DNA of 64,000 bases from Haliscomenobacter sp040401995 (lineage in GTDB: Bacteria; Bacteroidota; Bacteroidia; Chitinophagales; Saprospiraceae): positions 1-64,000 of the forward strand of contig JBBANM010000010.1 in assembly GCA_040401995.1 (NCBI GenBank), given 5' to 3'. Position numbers and translations under genes: made by a program. The notes under the pieces were generated by a model. It made no database searches. It saw only the letters and a list, made by a program, of their open reading frames with translations, and was not told the origin of the DNA. This document shows positions 51,968-60,959 of this stretch, piece after piece (position 1 is the first letter of the stretch; each line of letters opens with the position of its first letter).

Positions 51968-52033
51968 ATGCGATTACATCTTCAACTTTCACCTAGCCGA
52001 GAGGTAGTGCTGTGTAAATGGCTAGGTTTTTGA
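51968..52033 (+). pseudogene. 21-codon ORF resembling the N-terminus of a Cas6, possible remnant
   Basis: An ATG at 51968 opens a 21-codon frame ending at a TGA: MRLHLQLSPSREVV then LCKWLGF. The start resembles the M-R-(I/L)-x-(I/L)-K/Q-L-S/T-P beginning of Cas6 endoribonucleases, and K-W-L-G recalls the sequence that in some Bacteroidota Cas6 proteins follows about a dozen residues later. This looks like a Cas6 beginning with a short internal deletion and loss of the rest. The position, first before cas8b, is where cas6 often lies in type I-B operons. The same bases form a terminator-like hairpin (51992-52031), so a chance match is quite possible. Confidence 0.28.
51992..52031 (+). terminator. 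Terminator-like hairpin before the cas operon
   Basis: CCTAGCC (51992-51998) pairs with GGCTAGG (52020-52026) across a 21-nt loop, followed by TTTTT (52027-52031). It could end the WYL transcript before the cas genes. The stem is short for the loop size. Confidence 0.45.
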
Positions 52034-52062
52034 CATAAAACTGATAACACAAACCATCAAAT

Positions 52063-53937
52063 ATGCTAGATACACTTTACGCCATCGGCAAAGAAATTAG
52101 TCAAGATAGGGATGTTTGGGAGGACATCATTTCTGTTCCCGATCCTAAAAACAAAGAGGGTAAATTTGAATTCCTTAACCTTAGAATAGTATTTGATCTT
52201 GATCAGCAATCAGTAATCATCTCTCCAAATCATCTGGAGGTTTTTTCCAAGAATATCAAAAAACTCAAATCCATTGGAAACCTGAACATTCAAGGTGGAA
52301 ATAATAAATCCATCTACGTTGCTTGTGCTGCAGAAAAAATAGAACAATTGAGTAAAACGCTATTTGGAAAAAAAGGAGAAAGCGCTGGTAAGGGAGAGTA
52401 TATGGAAGCGATTGATAAAGAAGCACCTCATCTCCAAAACTCAACATTATATGATGTTTTATCGGCCATTTACAAACTCAGAGACCAATTCGCTTTAACA
52501 TGTTGGGATACTCAAAAAGAAAAATACGAATTAAAGCTTTTGCAAGAAAATTTGAATTTGGGGGCATTTGACAAATTAGTACTGATCTATGCCTCTGTTA
52601 ACAGCCAAAAATATGCCCTTACAGAGGTTCCCCTAGCAGAAATTGATGGGTATATTAGTTTTATCGAAAACAAATATTTTAAAAGCTCAAATGATCAATT
52701 AAATCCTCAGCAAAAACTTTGCTACGCAACTGGTATCCAAAGAGAAGATGTTAAAGCTGCTGAATTCAGCGAACGTTACAACATCAACAAATTCTTTGTA
52801 AAGACTACTCAAAACTTTGCAAATAATTTTGATAAAGATTCCTTTGCAAAAAACTATCAACTATCCGAAGAAGCTGAAATTTATTTAGATCGAGGTTCTG
52901 AATACATTTTAAATAATTTAGTTATATCAATCGCTGATGTGCGACATGCAATTATCCCAAGGTTATTTCGACAGGACAATACTGATATTTCAATTCGACT
53001 AGGCAAGCTTACAAAGCAAACGGACTTGCTTTTTAAGTTTACAGATTTACAGCAATTTGATGACTATTTTTATTATGCTTCTGATCGCGAGATATATTGG
53101 CTTAATTTTTTAGCCATTGACTCAGATGGAAATTACTTTAAGATCAGCAATCAAATCTTAGATGTTCCAAATTTCTTTTGTATTGATCTTATTAATGCCT
53201 TTAAAGCAGCTTCTACTTTGTTTCAACCTTGGCTAGGCAACACTAACCAAACCATCAATTTCGCCAGTATTTTTTATTCCATCCCTATACGAAAAAATGA
53301 GCGAAACAATCCGGCATTAAAATTATTTGCCCAAATCTTAGAACGCAGACAGGTAGATCGCGCACTCCTTTTCAAGCACTTCAAAGATCTTGCCCTCTGT
53401 CATTGGTTCAAACGTTATAAAGGATACAGTAATATAACCGAACCAAAAATCGACAATTTTGACTTTACCATAAAAGACGGGGTATTCAAATACTTAGGTT
53501 TTCTGTACGCTTTACAACAACTTAATCTTATTCAAAATCCAATAACCATGAAGGAAGAAAATGAAACTGTTTCTGCCAACAGCATTGCAGAAAACATACA
53601 AGCTTTTTTTTCGACGCTGAATTACAGTAATGAACAGCAGGCACTATTTTATCTAGGCAGAGCCTTGAATCAAATAGCTTACGCCCAAGAAAAAAAAGGA
53701 CACAATAAGCGCATCTTAGAGAAGCTCAATTTTAATGGCATGGACAGTAAACACATCACTAGATTAAGCACGGAGCTATTTGAAAAAGCAATGCAACATG
53801 ATGTATTGTCTGACGCACAATGGAATTTGGCAGAATTTAATCGCAGGTTCAATCCTGAACACTGGAAATTAAATCCTCAAGAGGCAACTTTCTATATCTT
53901 ATCCGGATACACATACGGCATTAAATCAAAAAATTAA
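52063..53937 (+). CDS. cas8b: CRISPR-associated large subunit Cas8b (Csh1/TM1802 family)
   Basis: A 624-residue protein that starts MLDTLYAIGKEISQDRDVWE, typical of the TM1802/Csh1-like large subunit of type I-B Cascade. In the interference complex it recognises the PAM and recruits Cas3. There is no clear enzymatic motif, as expected for Cas8. The identity rests on length, N-terminal pattern and order: it is immediately upstream of cas7 (26-bp gap). The gene is visibly AT-richer than the genes left of position 50000 (one sampled line at 52861 has 16 G+C of 60). Confidence 0.86.
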   Translation: MLDTLYAIGKEISQDRDVWEDIISVPDPKNKEGKFEFLNLRIVFDLDQQSVIISPNHLEVFSKNIKKLKSIGNLNIQGGNNKSIYVACAAEKIEQLSKTLFGKKGESAGKGEYMEAIDKEAPHLQNSTLYDVLSAIYKLRDQFALTCWDTQKEKYELKLLQENLNLGAFDKLVLIYASVNSQKYALTEVPLAEIDGYISFIENKYFKSSNDQLNPQQKLCYATGIQREDVKAAEFSERYNINKFFVKTTQNFANNFDKDSFAKNYQLSEEAEIYLDRGSEYILNNLVISIADVRHAIIPRLFRQDNTDISIRLGKLTKQTDLLFKFTDLQQFDDYFYYASDREIYWLNFLAIDSDGNYFKISNQILDVPNFFCIDLINAFKAASTLFQPWLGNTNQTINFASIFYSIPIRKNERNNPALKLFAQILERRQVDRALLFKHFKDLALCHWFKRYKGYSNITEPKIDNFDFTIKDGVFKYLGFLYALQQLNLIQNPITMKEENETVSANSIAENIQAFFSTLNYSNEQQALFYLGRALNQIAYAQEKKGHNKRILEKLNFNGMDSKHITRLSTELFEKAMQHDVLSDAQWNLAEFNRRFNPEHWKLNPQEATFYILSGYTYGIKSKN

Positions 53938-53963
53938 TCCAAAATTTTTTAAAATTTTCCACA

Positions 53964-54959
53964 ATGAGCATTCAACACAACTCTGATTTTCTTTTCATTT
54001 TTGAAGCTATCCAATGTAATCCAAATGGTGATCCTGATCAAGAAAACAAACCAAGAATGGATTATGATACACAAACAAATCTGGTCACCGATGTGCGCAT
54101 CAAAAGATACATTCGTGATTTTCTAAAGCAGGCTGGGCACGATATTTTTGTTGACCTTGAGAGTGAGGCCAAGGTTACGATGGACGATAAGTTGCGGGCA
54201 ATTTTGATGAAACTTTGGCCAGATGATGCAAAGATGAAAGCCTTAATCGATAACGATCAGCTTTTTCTAGCATACCAAAGTCTTAAAAAAAATACGGCTG
54301 AGGAGACCATTAAAGATTTGGTCAATAAAAAAGCAGCCAACAAAGACGTAAACAAAGCCATTCTAAGCGGTTTAGTCAAAAAAATGTTTGTTGATATCCG
54401 GATGTTTGGCAGTGCTTTTGCCGTGGATGGTTTTAACAACTCTTATACCGGTCCGATTCAACTCAATTGGGGCTATTCGCTCAACAAAGTGCATCTCATG
54501 GAATCTGATACCATCTCATCCATAATGAACGACGGAAATAGCACCTTTGGGAAAGATTACCGTGTAAAATATAGTTTGCTTGCTTTTCATGGTTCTATCA
54601 ATCGTTCTGCTGCAATCACTACCGGGTTAGCGGATGCCGATGTGATCGATTTTCGAGAGGCCATTTGGCAAAGCTTAAGTGCTAACCCTACCCGTACAAA
54701 ATTGAATCAATATCCTAAGCTATATCTGGAAGTTGTTTATAACGATGGCTATTACAACGGGCATTTTGGCGATTTAAGAAATTTGGTAAAAGTAAAAGAA
54801 GTTGCAGGTAAAACCTCACAAGAAGTTAGAAACTTGGATGATCTCGATCTTGATTTTTCAAGGTTAATCTCAATGTTGAACGAAAACAAAGGTGCAGGTA
54901 AAGCAATAAAACAAGTTATCATTAAACATTCATCGGAGTTAGAAAATATTGGATTATGA
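53964..54959 (+). CDS. cas7: CRISPR Cascade backbone Cas7 (Csh2, type I-B)
   Basis: A 331-residue RAMP protein. The N-terminus SDFLFIFEAIQCNPNGDPDQ followed by ENKPRMDYDTQTNLVTDVRI is characteristic of Csh2/Cas7 of type I-B. Later RMFGSAFAVDGFNNSYTGPI matches the thumb/palm region of the family. Multiple copies form the crRNA-binding backbone of Cascade. The stop overlaps the cas5 start by 4 bp (ATGA), indicating translational coupling. Confidence 0.93.
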   Translation: MSIQHNSDFLFIFEAIQCNPNGDPDQENKPRMDYDTQTNLVTDVRIKRYIRDFLKQAGHDIFVDLESEAKVTMDDKLRAILMKLWPDDAKMKALIDNDQLFLAYQSLKKNTAEETIKDLVNKKAANKDVNKAILSGLVKKMFVDIRMFGSAFAVDGFNNSYTGPIQLNWGYSLNKVHLMESDTISSIMNDGNSTFGKDYRVKYSLLAFHGSINRSAAITTGLADADVIDFREAIWQSLSANPTRTKLNQYPKLYLEVVYNDGYYNGHFGDLRNLVKVKEVAGKTSQEVRNLDDLDLDFSRLISMLNENKGAGKAIKQVIIKHSSELENIGL

Positions 54960-55723
54960 AGGAAATTATCAGCTTCGACATAGCAGGTAAGCTGGCACAT
55001 TTCCGTAAGTACTATGCCAATAATACCGCTTTGAGCTACTATATCCCGCCTCGTACTGCTTTAATGGGTATGATTGCTGGAACTATGGGCTTACCTAGAG
55101 ATAGTTATTACCAGGCGCTTTCTTCGAATCAAATTAGAATTGGGGTAAGGGTTCTTTGCCCTATTAAAAAAACCTTTCACCGCTTGAATTTACTAAAAAT
55201 CATTGGGGATACCGATTTTCGGGGTAGGCAAGGACGGGTTCAGACTCCTTTTGAAATGGTTACTGCACATAATATCCGTGATGGGGAAGTACAATACCGT
55301 ATATTTGTCAGCTATCACGATGAGGGGAAGATTATTTTTGAGCAATTCAAGGAGCAGTTGATGCTTCAAAAGAGCGTATACGCTTGCACTTTAGGATTAA
55401 GTAACCTCACAGCAAGCATCAAAAACATAAGACTATTTGGTCCCCATCAAATCGAATTGGTGCAAGCCAACCATACCGCTGTATCAATACACTCAGCTAT
55501 TCCTTCGGATATGGTAGAAAATTTAGATGGCAAGCCTGAAAAGATTTGGATGGAAGAAGAATTGTTTCCCATTGATTTCTGTGACGATTACAATCGTGAA
55601 TTAAGTAAAATGAAGCGCCTTTTGTATAGCTTAAGTGAGGAACCCTTGCCATTAATCATTAGCGGAAGTTATTATCAACTCAGTACGGACAGCATAATAG
55701 AGAATATTAGTTTTATTGAATAG
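54956..55723 (+). CDS. cas5: CRISPR-associated protein Cas5 (type I-B)
   Basis: A 255-residue RAMP protein beginning KEIISFDIAGKLAHFRKYYA followed by NNTALSYYIPPRTALMGMIAG, the diagnostic Cas5 N-terminus with the P-P-R-T-x-x-x-G-M/L turn. It caps the 5' handle of the crRNA in Cascade. It overlaps the end of cas7 by 4 bp and precedes cas3 by 16 bp. Confidence 0.93.
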   Translation: MKEIISFDIAGKLAHFRKYYANNTALSYYIPPRTALMGMIAGTMGLPRDSYYQALSSNQIRIGVRVLCPIKKTFHRLNLLKIIGDTDFRGRQGRVQTPFEMVTAHNIRDGEVQYRIFVSYHDEGKIIFEQFKEQLMLQKSVYACTLGLSNLTASIKNIRLFGPHQIELVQANHTAVSIHSAIPSDMVENLDGKPEKIWMEEELFPIDFCDDYNRELSKMKRLLYSLSEEPLPLIISGSYYQLSTDSIIENISFIE

Positions 55724-55739
55724 ATTAAAATCTTAGCAA

Positions 55740-58187
55740 ATGACTTTTTATTCCCATGCTAAAGAAGACGACAGTGGCACTCGATTGGGCACTAAAACTT
55801 TACAAAACCATACTTTCGGCGTCCAAGAAAAGGCAATGCAACAGTTTTTCGTAGGGCTTAATTTTGGAATTGGCGCCGATGAACTTCGTGATCTGTTAGC
55901 CGATATATGCTTATTGCACGATTTGGGTAAATACACTTCTCATTTTCAGCAATATTTATTGGGAAAACCACATAATCGAACACTTAAACAACATGCACGT
56001 TTTGGAGCATTTGTAATTTACCAAAAACACCAAGCCAATAGAGAATTGGCTTATTTGGGATATTACTTGATAAAAAATCACCACCGAAACTTACATCATC
56101 CACCAGATTTTGGCGAGGATAGATATTTTTCCCGAAACGATGCCCAGGATTTAATATCCGTTTTTGAAAAACAAAGAGAGACCCTATTTTCCAATCTCCC
56201 AATCATAATCAAAGAAATTAAACTTGATAATTTAGGTAGTTTATTAAATACACCTAGCGATTCTAAGTTTTTGGCGCGTTGGATCCAAGATTGGACACTT
56301 CTTAAACCAGATCCATCAAAGTATTTCTTAATCAACTATCTTTTTTCTTTACTTGTAGAAGCAGATAAACTTGACGCTTCCGATACAACTCCACACCAAC
56401 AAATTCACATTCACCCTAATGTTGTTTCTCAATACATTAAGCAATTCCCAGCTATTGATAATCTGCAAAATCGCCTTCGCAACCAAGTGCGGGCAGAAGT
56501 AATGGCTCACTTGGAAGAAAAAGACATTTTAGAACATCGATTATTTTTACTCACTGCTCCAACCGGAATTGGAAAAACGCTTACTGCATTAGATTTTGCT
56601 TTGGGTTTACGATCAAAACTCCCCTACAAAGCACAAATTATTACTGGACTCCCTTTTATCAACATTATTGAGCAAACATTACAGGTTTACCAGGAAGTAT
56701 TACTTGATTCTGGGGCAATTGTACTTGGGCATTATCAATATGCAGACATATTTGGCGAAGATAAAGAAGATGTAAATAATGAAAACATTCAAGATATTGG
56801 CTACAATCAGCGCCGAATGCTATTGGATACTTGGCAAGCAGATATTATTGTTACTTCTTTTGTCCAGTTGTTGCAAACTATTTTCACCCACAAGAACAAG
56901 CTTCTTTTAAAATTCAATCATTTAGCTGGAGCGATTGTCATCATGGACGAGGTACAGAGTCTTCGACTTGAACAAGTGCCCTTAATTGGAGCTTTGCTTT
57001 ACTGTATGAGCAAATACTTGAATACGCGTTTCATCTTAATGACCGCAACAAAACCACTTATTTTTGAACTCGCAGATCAGGAAATTCTCACCCCTAATCT
57101 TAATGTCTCAGCTACAAAAGAAGTAAAATGGCTACTTGAAGATCCTGAACCAATATTTAAAGCTTTTAGCCGCACTCAAATTATTCCTATATTAGCGTCA
57201 ACCCTTACAAATGTTGATGAATTCATTCAAATACTAAATGATAAATGGGTTCCAGAACAATCCTGTTTAATTGTAGTGAATACAGTCAACCGTTCTATTG
57301 ACGTATTTGAATCCTTGATAAAATGGATGGATAAAAATGGCCACACTAACCCATGTTACTATCTATCCACCAATATTATTCCAGCACATCGACTTGGGAT
57401 TATTGGTCAAATTAAAGCTGATATTAAATCAAAAAAGGCGCCTATTTTGGTAGCGACTCAAGTAGTAGAGGCCGGAGTTGATCTAGATTTTGATATTGGA
57501 TTTAGGGATTTAGGCCCGATTGATTCCATCGTACAAGTAGCTGGACGGATCAATCGCGAAAATTCACCTTTACGTTTGGGATCTCCACTCTTTATTATTG
57601 ATTTTGATGACTGTAGGAAGATCTACGGATCCATTACAAATGCTCAAGCAAAAAATGCCCTCGGCAAAGATTCCATTCCAGAATCTAAATACTATCAGCT
57701 AGTTGAGCAATACTTTAAGAATATTTCTGAAAAAGGAGCTTACGATGAATCTAGGCTTTTTTTCAAAGGGTTGATGGAATTGCGTTATGATGGCCAAGTA
57801 AACGACAAGGATTCCAAATCTATTAGCGCATTTAAAGTCATCCAAGAAACTGGTCAAACAACAAGTGTATTTGTTGAATGGGATGAAACTGCAATTCAGG
57901 CTAAAAACGCCTTTTTAAAATTATTCAATACCGGTGATCGAAAAGAACGTCAACAGGCAAAAATGGATTTCGATCAAAATTTTAAAAAAGATTTTCATCA
58001 GCACATTATTGCCATTCCAACAAAATATACTTCTGATCTTCCTTTAATACTTCCAAGCGTACCAGGTTTAGAAACAAAGTATATTTCTCAGGATGACCTA
58101 CCAAAATGGTATCAAAACCCAATTGGTTTCAACCGAAGACGTGCAAAAGACAATCAAAAAGAAGAACACAAAGCCTTTGTGCTTTAA
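55740..58187 (+). CDS. cas3: CRISPR-associated nuclease/helicase Cas3
   Basis: An 815-residue protein with N-terminal HD nuclease and superfamily 2 helicase. HD residues include H24, H60-D61 in CLLHDLGKYTSHF, H85, H114/H115 and D209. The helicase has Walker A APTGIGKT at 273-280, DEVQ at 403-406 in VIMDEVQSLRL, motif III MTATKP, and motifs V-VI in VATQVVEAGVDLDFDIGF and VQVAGRINRENS. It is recruited by Cascade to unwind and degrade target DNA. All key residues look intact. DEVQ rather than DExH is seen in some Cas3 families. Confidence 0.94.
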   Translation: MTFYSHAKEDDSGTRLGTKTLQNHTFGVQEKAMQQFFVGLNFGIGADELRDLLADICLLHDLGKYTSHFQQYLLGKPHNRTLKQHARFGAFVIYQKHQANRELAYLGYYLIKNHHRNLHHPPDFGEDRYFSRNDAQDLISVFEKQRETLFSNLPIIIKEIKLDNLGSLLNTPSDSKFLARWIQDWTLLKPDPSKYFLINYLFSLLVEADKLDASDTTPHQQIHIHPNVVSQYIKQFPAIDNLQNRLRNQVRAEVMAHLEEKDILEHRLFLLTAPTGIGKTLTALDFALGLRSKLPYKAQIITGLPFINIIEQTLQVYQEVLLDSGAIVLGHYQYADIFGEDKEDVNNENIQDIGYNQRRMLLDTWQADIIVTSFVQLLQTIFTHKNKLLLKFNHLAGAIVIMDEVQSLRLEQVPLIGALLYCMSKYLNTRFILMTATKPLIFELADQEILTPNLNVSATKEVKWLLEDPEPIFKAFSRTQIIPILASTLTNVDEFIQILNDKWVPEQSCLIVVNTVNRSIDVFESLIKWMDKNGHTNPCYYLSTNIIPAHRLGIIGQIKADIKSKKAPILVATQVVEAGVDLDFDIGFRDLGPIDSIVQVAGRINRENSPLRLGSPLFIIDFDDCRKIYGSITNAQAKNALGKDSIPESKYYQLVEQYFKNISEKGAYDESRLFFKGLMELRYDGQVNDKDSKSISAFKVIQETGQTTSVFVEWDETAIQAKNAFLKLFNTGDRKERQQAKMDFDQNFKKDFHQHIIAIPTKYTSDLPLILPSVPGLETKYISQDDLPKWYQNPIGFNRRRAKDNQKEEHKAFVL

Positions 58188-58199
58188 AATAGATCAATC

Positions 58200-58865
58200 A
58201 TGAAAATTGCCCAACTTTCTTTCCCAGAGTTACAACTTTTAAATCGTGATGCTCATCACCTACGCGGGTATTTTGGAAAATTATTTCAGGAATATAGCCC
58301 ATTACTCCATAATCATTTGGAGGGTGGCGAATTGCGTTATTCCTACCCGTTAGTTCAATATAAAGTGATTGAGGGCATACCAATGTTGGTGGGCTTGGGA
58401 GAGGGAGCCCCTTTACTAACAGAGCTTTTTTTAAAAATAACCGAATTACAACTCAATGGAAAGTCCTATCCTCTATTCGAAAAAAAAGTAGCCTGCGAAG
58501 AAGTCACCATTGGCTATACAGAAAGGCTCAATCGCTATGTCTTTAAGTCTTTATGGATGCCGCTGAATCAAAACAATTTTTCTCGCTACCGCCAACTAGA
58601 TTCAGCGGAACAGAAATTAGAATTGGAACGGCTTTTACGCGGCAACATGTTAAGCATGTTCAAAGGCCTAGGCATATGGCTAGAACCACACCAAAGGATT
58701 ATTTGTGGTATTGAAAACTATGTTCAACGCGAAACCAAATTTAAAGGACAAGCTATGCTCGCATTTCAAGCAACATTTGCGGCTAATGTTGAATTACCCA
58801 AATTCATTGGTCTTGGAAAGTCCGTATCTCGAGGATTTGGCGCCATTAGTAAAATCGAATATTAA
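58200..58865 (+). CDS. cas6: CRISPR endoribonuclease Cas6 (Cas6b-like)
   Basis: A 221-residue protein. The N-terminal part carries H19-H20 in NRDAHHLRGYFGKLFQEYSP, then YSYPLVQYKVIEGIPMLVGL and GEGA. The C-terminal Gly-rich loop is KFIGLGKSVSRGFGAI (G204-G214), the usual Cas6 position. This matches the Cas6b-like family (N- and C-terminal Cas6b domains) found in Bacteroidota type I-B and III loci. It cleaves the array transcript within each repeat. It sits between cas3 and cas1, not at the front of the operon. Confidence 0.85.
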   Translation: MKIAQLSFPELQLLNRDAHHLRGYFGKLFQEYSPLLHNHLEGGELRYSYPLVQYKVIEGIPMLVGLGEGAPLLTELFLKITELQLNGKSYPLFEKKVACEEVTIGYTERLNRYVFKSLWMPLNQNNFSRYRQLDSAEQKLELERLLRGNMLSMFKGLGIWLEPHQRIICGIENYVQRETKFKGQAMLAFQATFAANVELPKFIGLGKSVSRGFGAISKIEY

Positions 58866-58898
58866 ACCTTTTACCCAATTGTGAATTAATTTTTCAAT

Positions 58899-59924
58899 AT
58901 GCAACTTTACCTCAACACTTATGGAACCTACTTACATGTCAAAGATGCCATGTTCGAAATCCGAATTCCAAGTCAAGAAGGAATCCCTCAGAAGCATCAC
59001 TTTGCAGCTCATAAAGTATCCTCAATTATTTTATCAACCTCGGCTGCGCTAAGTACAGAAGCTATAAAGTTAGCACTAACTAATAATGTAGATATTATTT
59101 TTGCTGACTCTACCGGTTTTCCAATTGGCCGTGTTTGGCACAGTAAATTGGGAAGCACTACCCGAATCCGCAAACGCCAATTAGAAGCAAGTCTTAACAA
59201 AGATGGGCTAAAATGGATAATTCAATGGTTGGATGCAAAACTTGCTAACCAAAGTAATTTTGTGAAAGACCTAAAAAAACACCGCAGTCAGCTTAGCGAC
59301 TACCTTGACGACAAAGCCAAAAAGATCGAGTCCTTGCGTGAAAGCCTTTTATTACAAGCCAGTGCAGAAAGTACCGATTTAGTTGCAGACACCATTCGAG
59401 GGTTAGAGGGAACCGCTGGTAGGCTGTATTTTGAAACCATTAGCCACGTAATGCCAACTCAATATCGTTTCCAAGGCCGGAGTACTCGTCCTGCAAAAGA
59501 TGCCTTCAATGCTTTTTTGAATTATGGCTATGGCGTACTGTACAGTCGCATTGAAAAGGTACTGATGATTGCCGGTATTGATCCTTTTGTTGGTTTTCTT
59601 CATCGTGACGATTACAATCAGAAAAGCATGGTGTTTGATTTTATCGAATCTTATCGAATTCAGGTAGAAATTGTTGTTTTTAGGCTATTTACCGCCAAAA
59701 AAGTCAATCAAACCCACTATGAACCTATTGCCAACGGAATTACACTAAATAAAGAAGGAAAACAATTACTCATAGAGCGATTGAACGACTTTATGGAAGT
59801 AGAAACTATCCGTTATAAGGGGCGCAATCAAACCCGTTCCAATGCTATGCAAAGTGATGCTCATGTTTTTGCCAATACTTTAATCGGGAAAACCTACTCA
59901 GATGATCGCATGGGTAATTTATGA
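58899..59924 (+). CDS. cas1: CRISPR integrase Cas1
   Basis: A 341-residue protein. The N-terminal beta domain starts MQLYLNTYGTYLHVKDAMFE. The C-terminal helical domain carries the metal ligands E170 in IRGLEGTAGRLYFET, H235 in PFVGFLHRDDYNQK, and D247/E250 in SMVFDFIESYR. It forms the Cas1-Cas2 spacer integration complex. The 3' end overlaps cas2 by 23 bp. Confidence 0.95.
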   Translation: MQLYLNTYGTYLHVKDAMFEIRIPSQEGIPQKHHFAAHKVSSIILSTSAALSTEAIKLALTNNVDIIFADSTGFPIGRVWHSKLGSTTRIRKRQLEASLNKDGLKWIIQWLDAKLANQSNFVKDLKKHRSQLSDYLDDKAKKIESLRESLLLQASAESTDLVADTIRGLEGTAGRLYFETISHVMPTQYRFQGRSTRPAKDAFNAFLNYGYGVLYSRIEKVLMIAGIDPFVGFLHRDDYNQKSMVFDFIESYRIQVEIVVFRLFTAKKVNQTHYEPIANGITLNKEGKQLLIERLNDFMEVETIRYKGRNQTRSNAMQSDAHVFANTLIGKTYSDDRMGNL

Positions 59925-60192
59925 CATAGAAAACGACAAGGTAAGGAGTAAAGTGGCCAAATTTTGTAAGCAAGCTGGCTTGTATAGAGTTCAGCTTTCC
60001 GTTTTTCTAGGCAGTTTGGATGCTGAACAAAAAGACGTATTGAGTTTGCAGGTAGAAGAATTGATCAATGCCGATCGGGATAAAGTATACATTTTCCCAA
60101 TGACCAAAGCTGAATTACAGCAGACCATTTTACTAGGGCAAGCTTTCGATAAAAAGTTAATTACAGACGAAATTAAAGCGCTATTTTTATGA
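59902..60192 (+). CDS. cas2: CRISPR adaptation protein Cas2
   Basis: A 96-residue protein beginning MIAWVIYDIENDKVRSKVAK with D8 at the usual position, then QAGLYRVQLSVFLGSLDAEQ and VYIFPMT, all typical of Cas2. It bridges Cas1 dimers during spacer capture. The start overlaps cas1 and the stop overlaps the cas4 start by 4 bp. Confidence 0.93.
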   Translation: MIAWVIYDIENDKVRSKVAKFCKQAGLYRVQLSVFLGSLDAEQKDVLSLQVEELINADRDKVYIFPMTKAELQQTILLGQAFDKKLITDEIKALFL

Positions 60193-60764
60193 TTAGCCTA
60201 ACACCATCACATATTATTCAGCATCTTTATTGTCCCCGTTTTACTTACTTCGAGTATGTTTTGCGCGTTCCTCAGTTTGAAGAAAAAAACTATAAAGTCA
60301 TCAGAGGCAGGCACTTGCATGATGAACGATTGGAACAAAACAAAGGCTATTTACGTCAACGGCTAGGGGTAGTCAATCGGTATGATGATCAATATCTTAC
60401 GAATAAATTTCTACGAGGACGGGTGGATGAGGTGCTAGAATTAGAAGATGGAACAATGGCGCCACTTGATTACAAATTTGCGGAATACGACGAGATGGTT
60501 TTTAGTACTTACAAAACACAACTATTTTGCTACGCCTGGTTGATAGAGGAAAATTTTCAACGTCCAGTCAGGCGAGGCTATCTTGTATATACCCGTAGCA
60601 AAAATAAAGTAGTTGAGGTGCCCATTGAAGACCCCGACAAAGAAGCTGTAAAAAAAGCGACTAAAAATATAATGCAAATCATTGATTCAAATTTATTCCC
60701 AAAAGCTACACAGTACAAAGAAAGATGCTTACATTGTACATACAGAAATATTTGCGTGCGCTAG
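60189..60764 (+). CDS. cas4: CRISPR-associated exonuclease Cas4
   Basis: A 191-residue protein. The RecB-type nuclease core has D80 in RGRVDEVLEL, D94 and K96 in APLDYKFAEYDEMV, and Q111 in YKTQLFCYAWLIEE. The four iron-sulphur cysteines are C15 (HLYCPRFTY) and C180, C183, C189 in ERCLHCTYRNICVR. It trims prespacers and helps select PAM and orientation. It follows cas2 with a 4-bp overlap; the more common order is cas4-cas1-cas2. Confidence 0.93.
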   Translation: MISLTPSHIIQHLYCPRFTYFEYVLRVPQFEEKNYKVIRGRHLHDERLEQNKGYLRQRLGVVNRYDDQYLTNKFLRGRVDEVLELEDGTMAPLDYKFAEYDEMVFSTYKTQLFCYAWLIEENFQRPVRRGYLVYTRSKNKVVEVPIEDPDKEAVKKATKNIMQIIDSNLFPKATQYKERCLHCTYRNICVR

Positions 60765-60959
60765 TTGTTTTACAGCTGTTAATTTATTTTTTAACCCTCA
60801 AAAAAAAGACTTAACTATTTAATTTAAAATTAGTTGTACTTCCGGAAAGAAAGTCCAAAAAGTAAAAAGTTCTTTGAAAATTAGGATTTATTTTTTATTT
60901 TTGCATAGTCTTGATACTACGTATTTCTTTGGTTTAAAAACATTTATCAAGAAAGACGA
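60765..60959 (+). other. CRISPR leader
   Basis: A 195-bp AT-rich, non-coding stretch between cas4 and the first repeat. It contains long A and T runs, a small inverted repeat CTTCCGGAAAG near 60838-60848, and a promoter-like pair at 60873-60903. Its position on the cas side and the unchanged first repeats mark this as the leader end where new spacers enter. Confidence 0.85.
60873..60903 (+). promoter_or_regulatory. Candidate promoter of the CRISPR array
   Basis: TTTG (60873-60876) is followed after 19 bases by TATTTTTG (60896-60903), an exact fit to the Bacteroidota consensus TTTG-N19-TAnnTTTG. Transcription would start about 60910 and enter the first repeat about 50 bases later. Confidence 0.65.
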
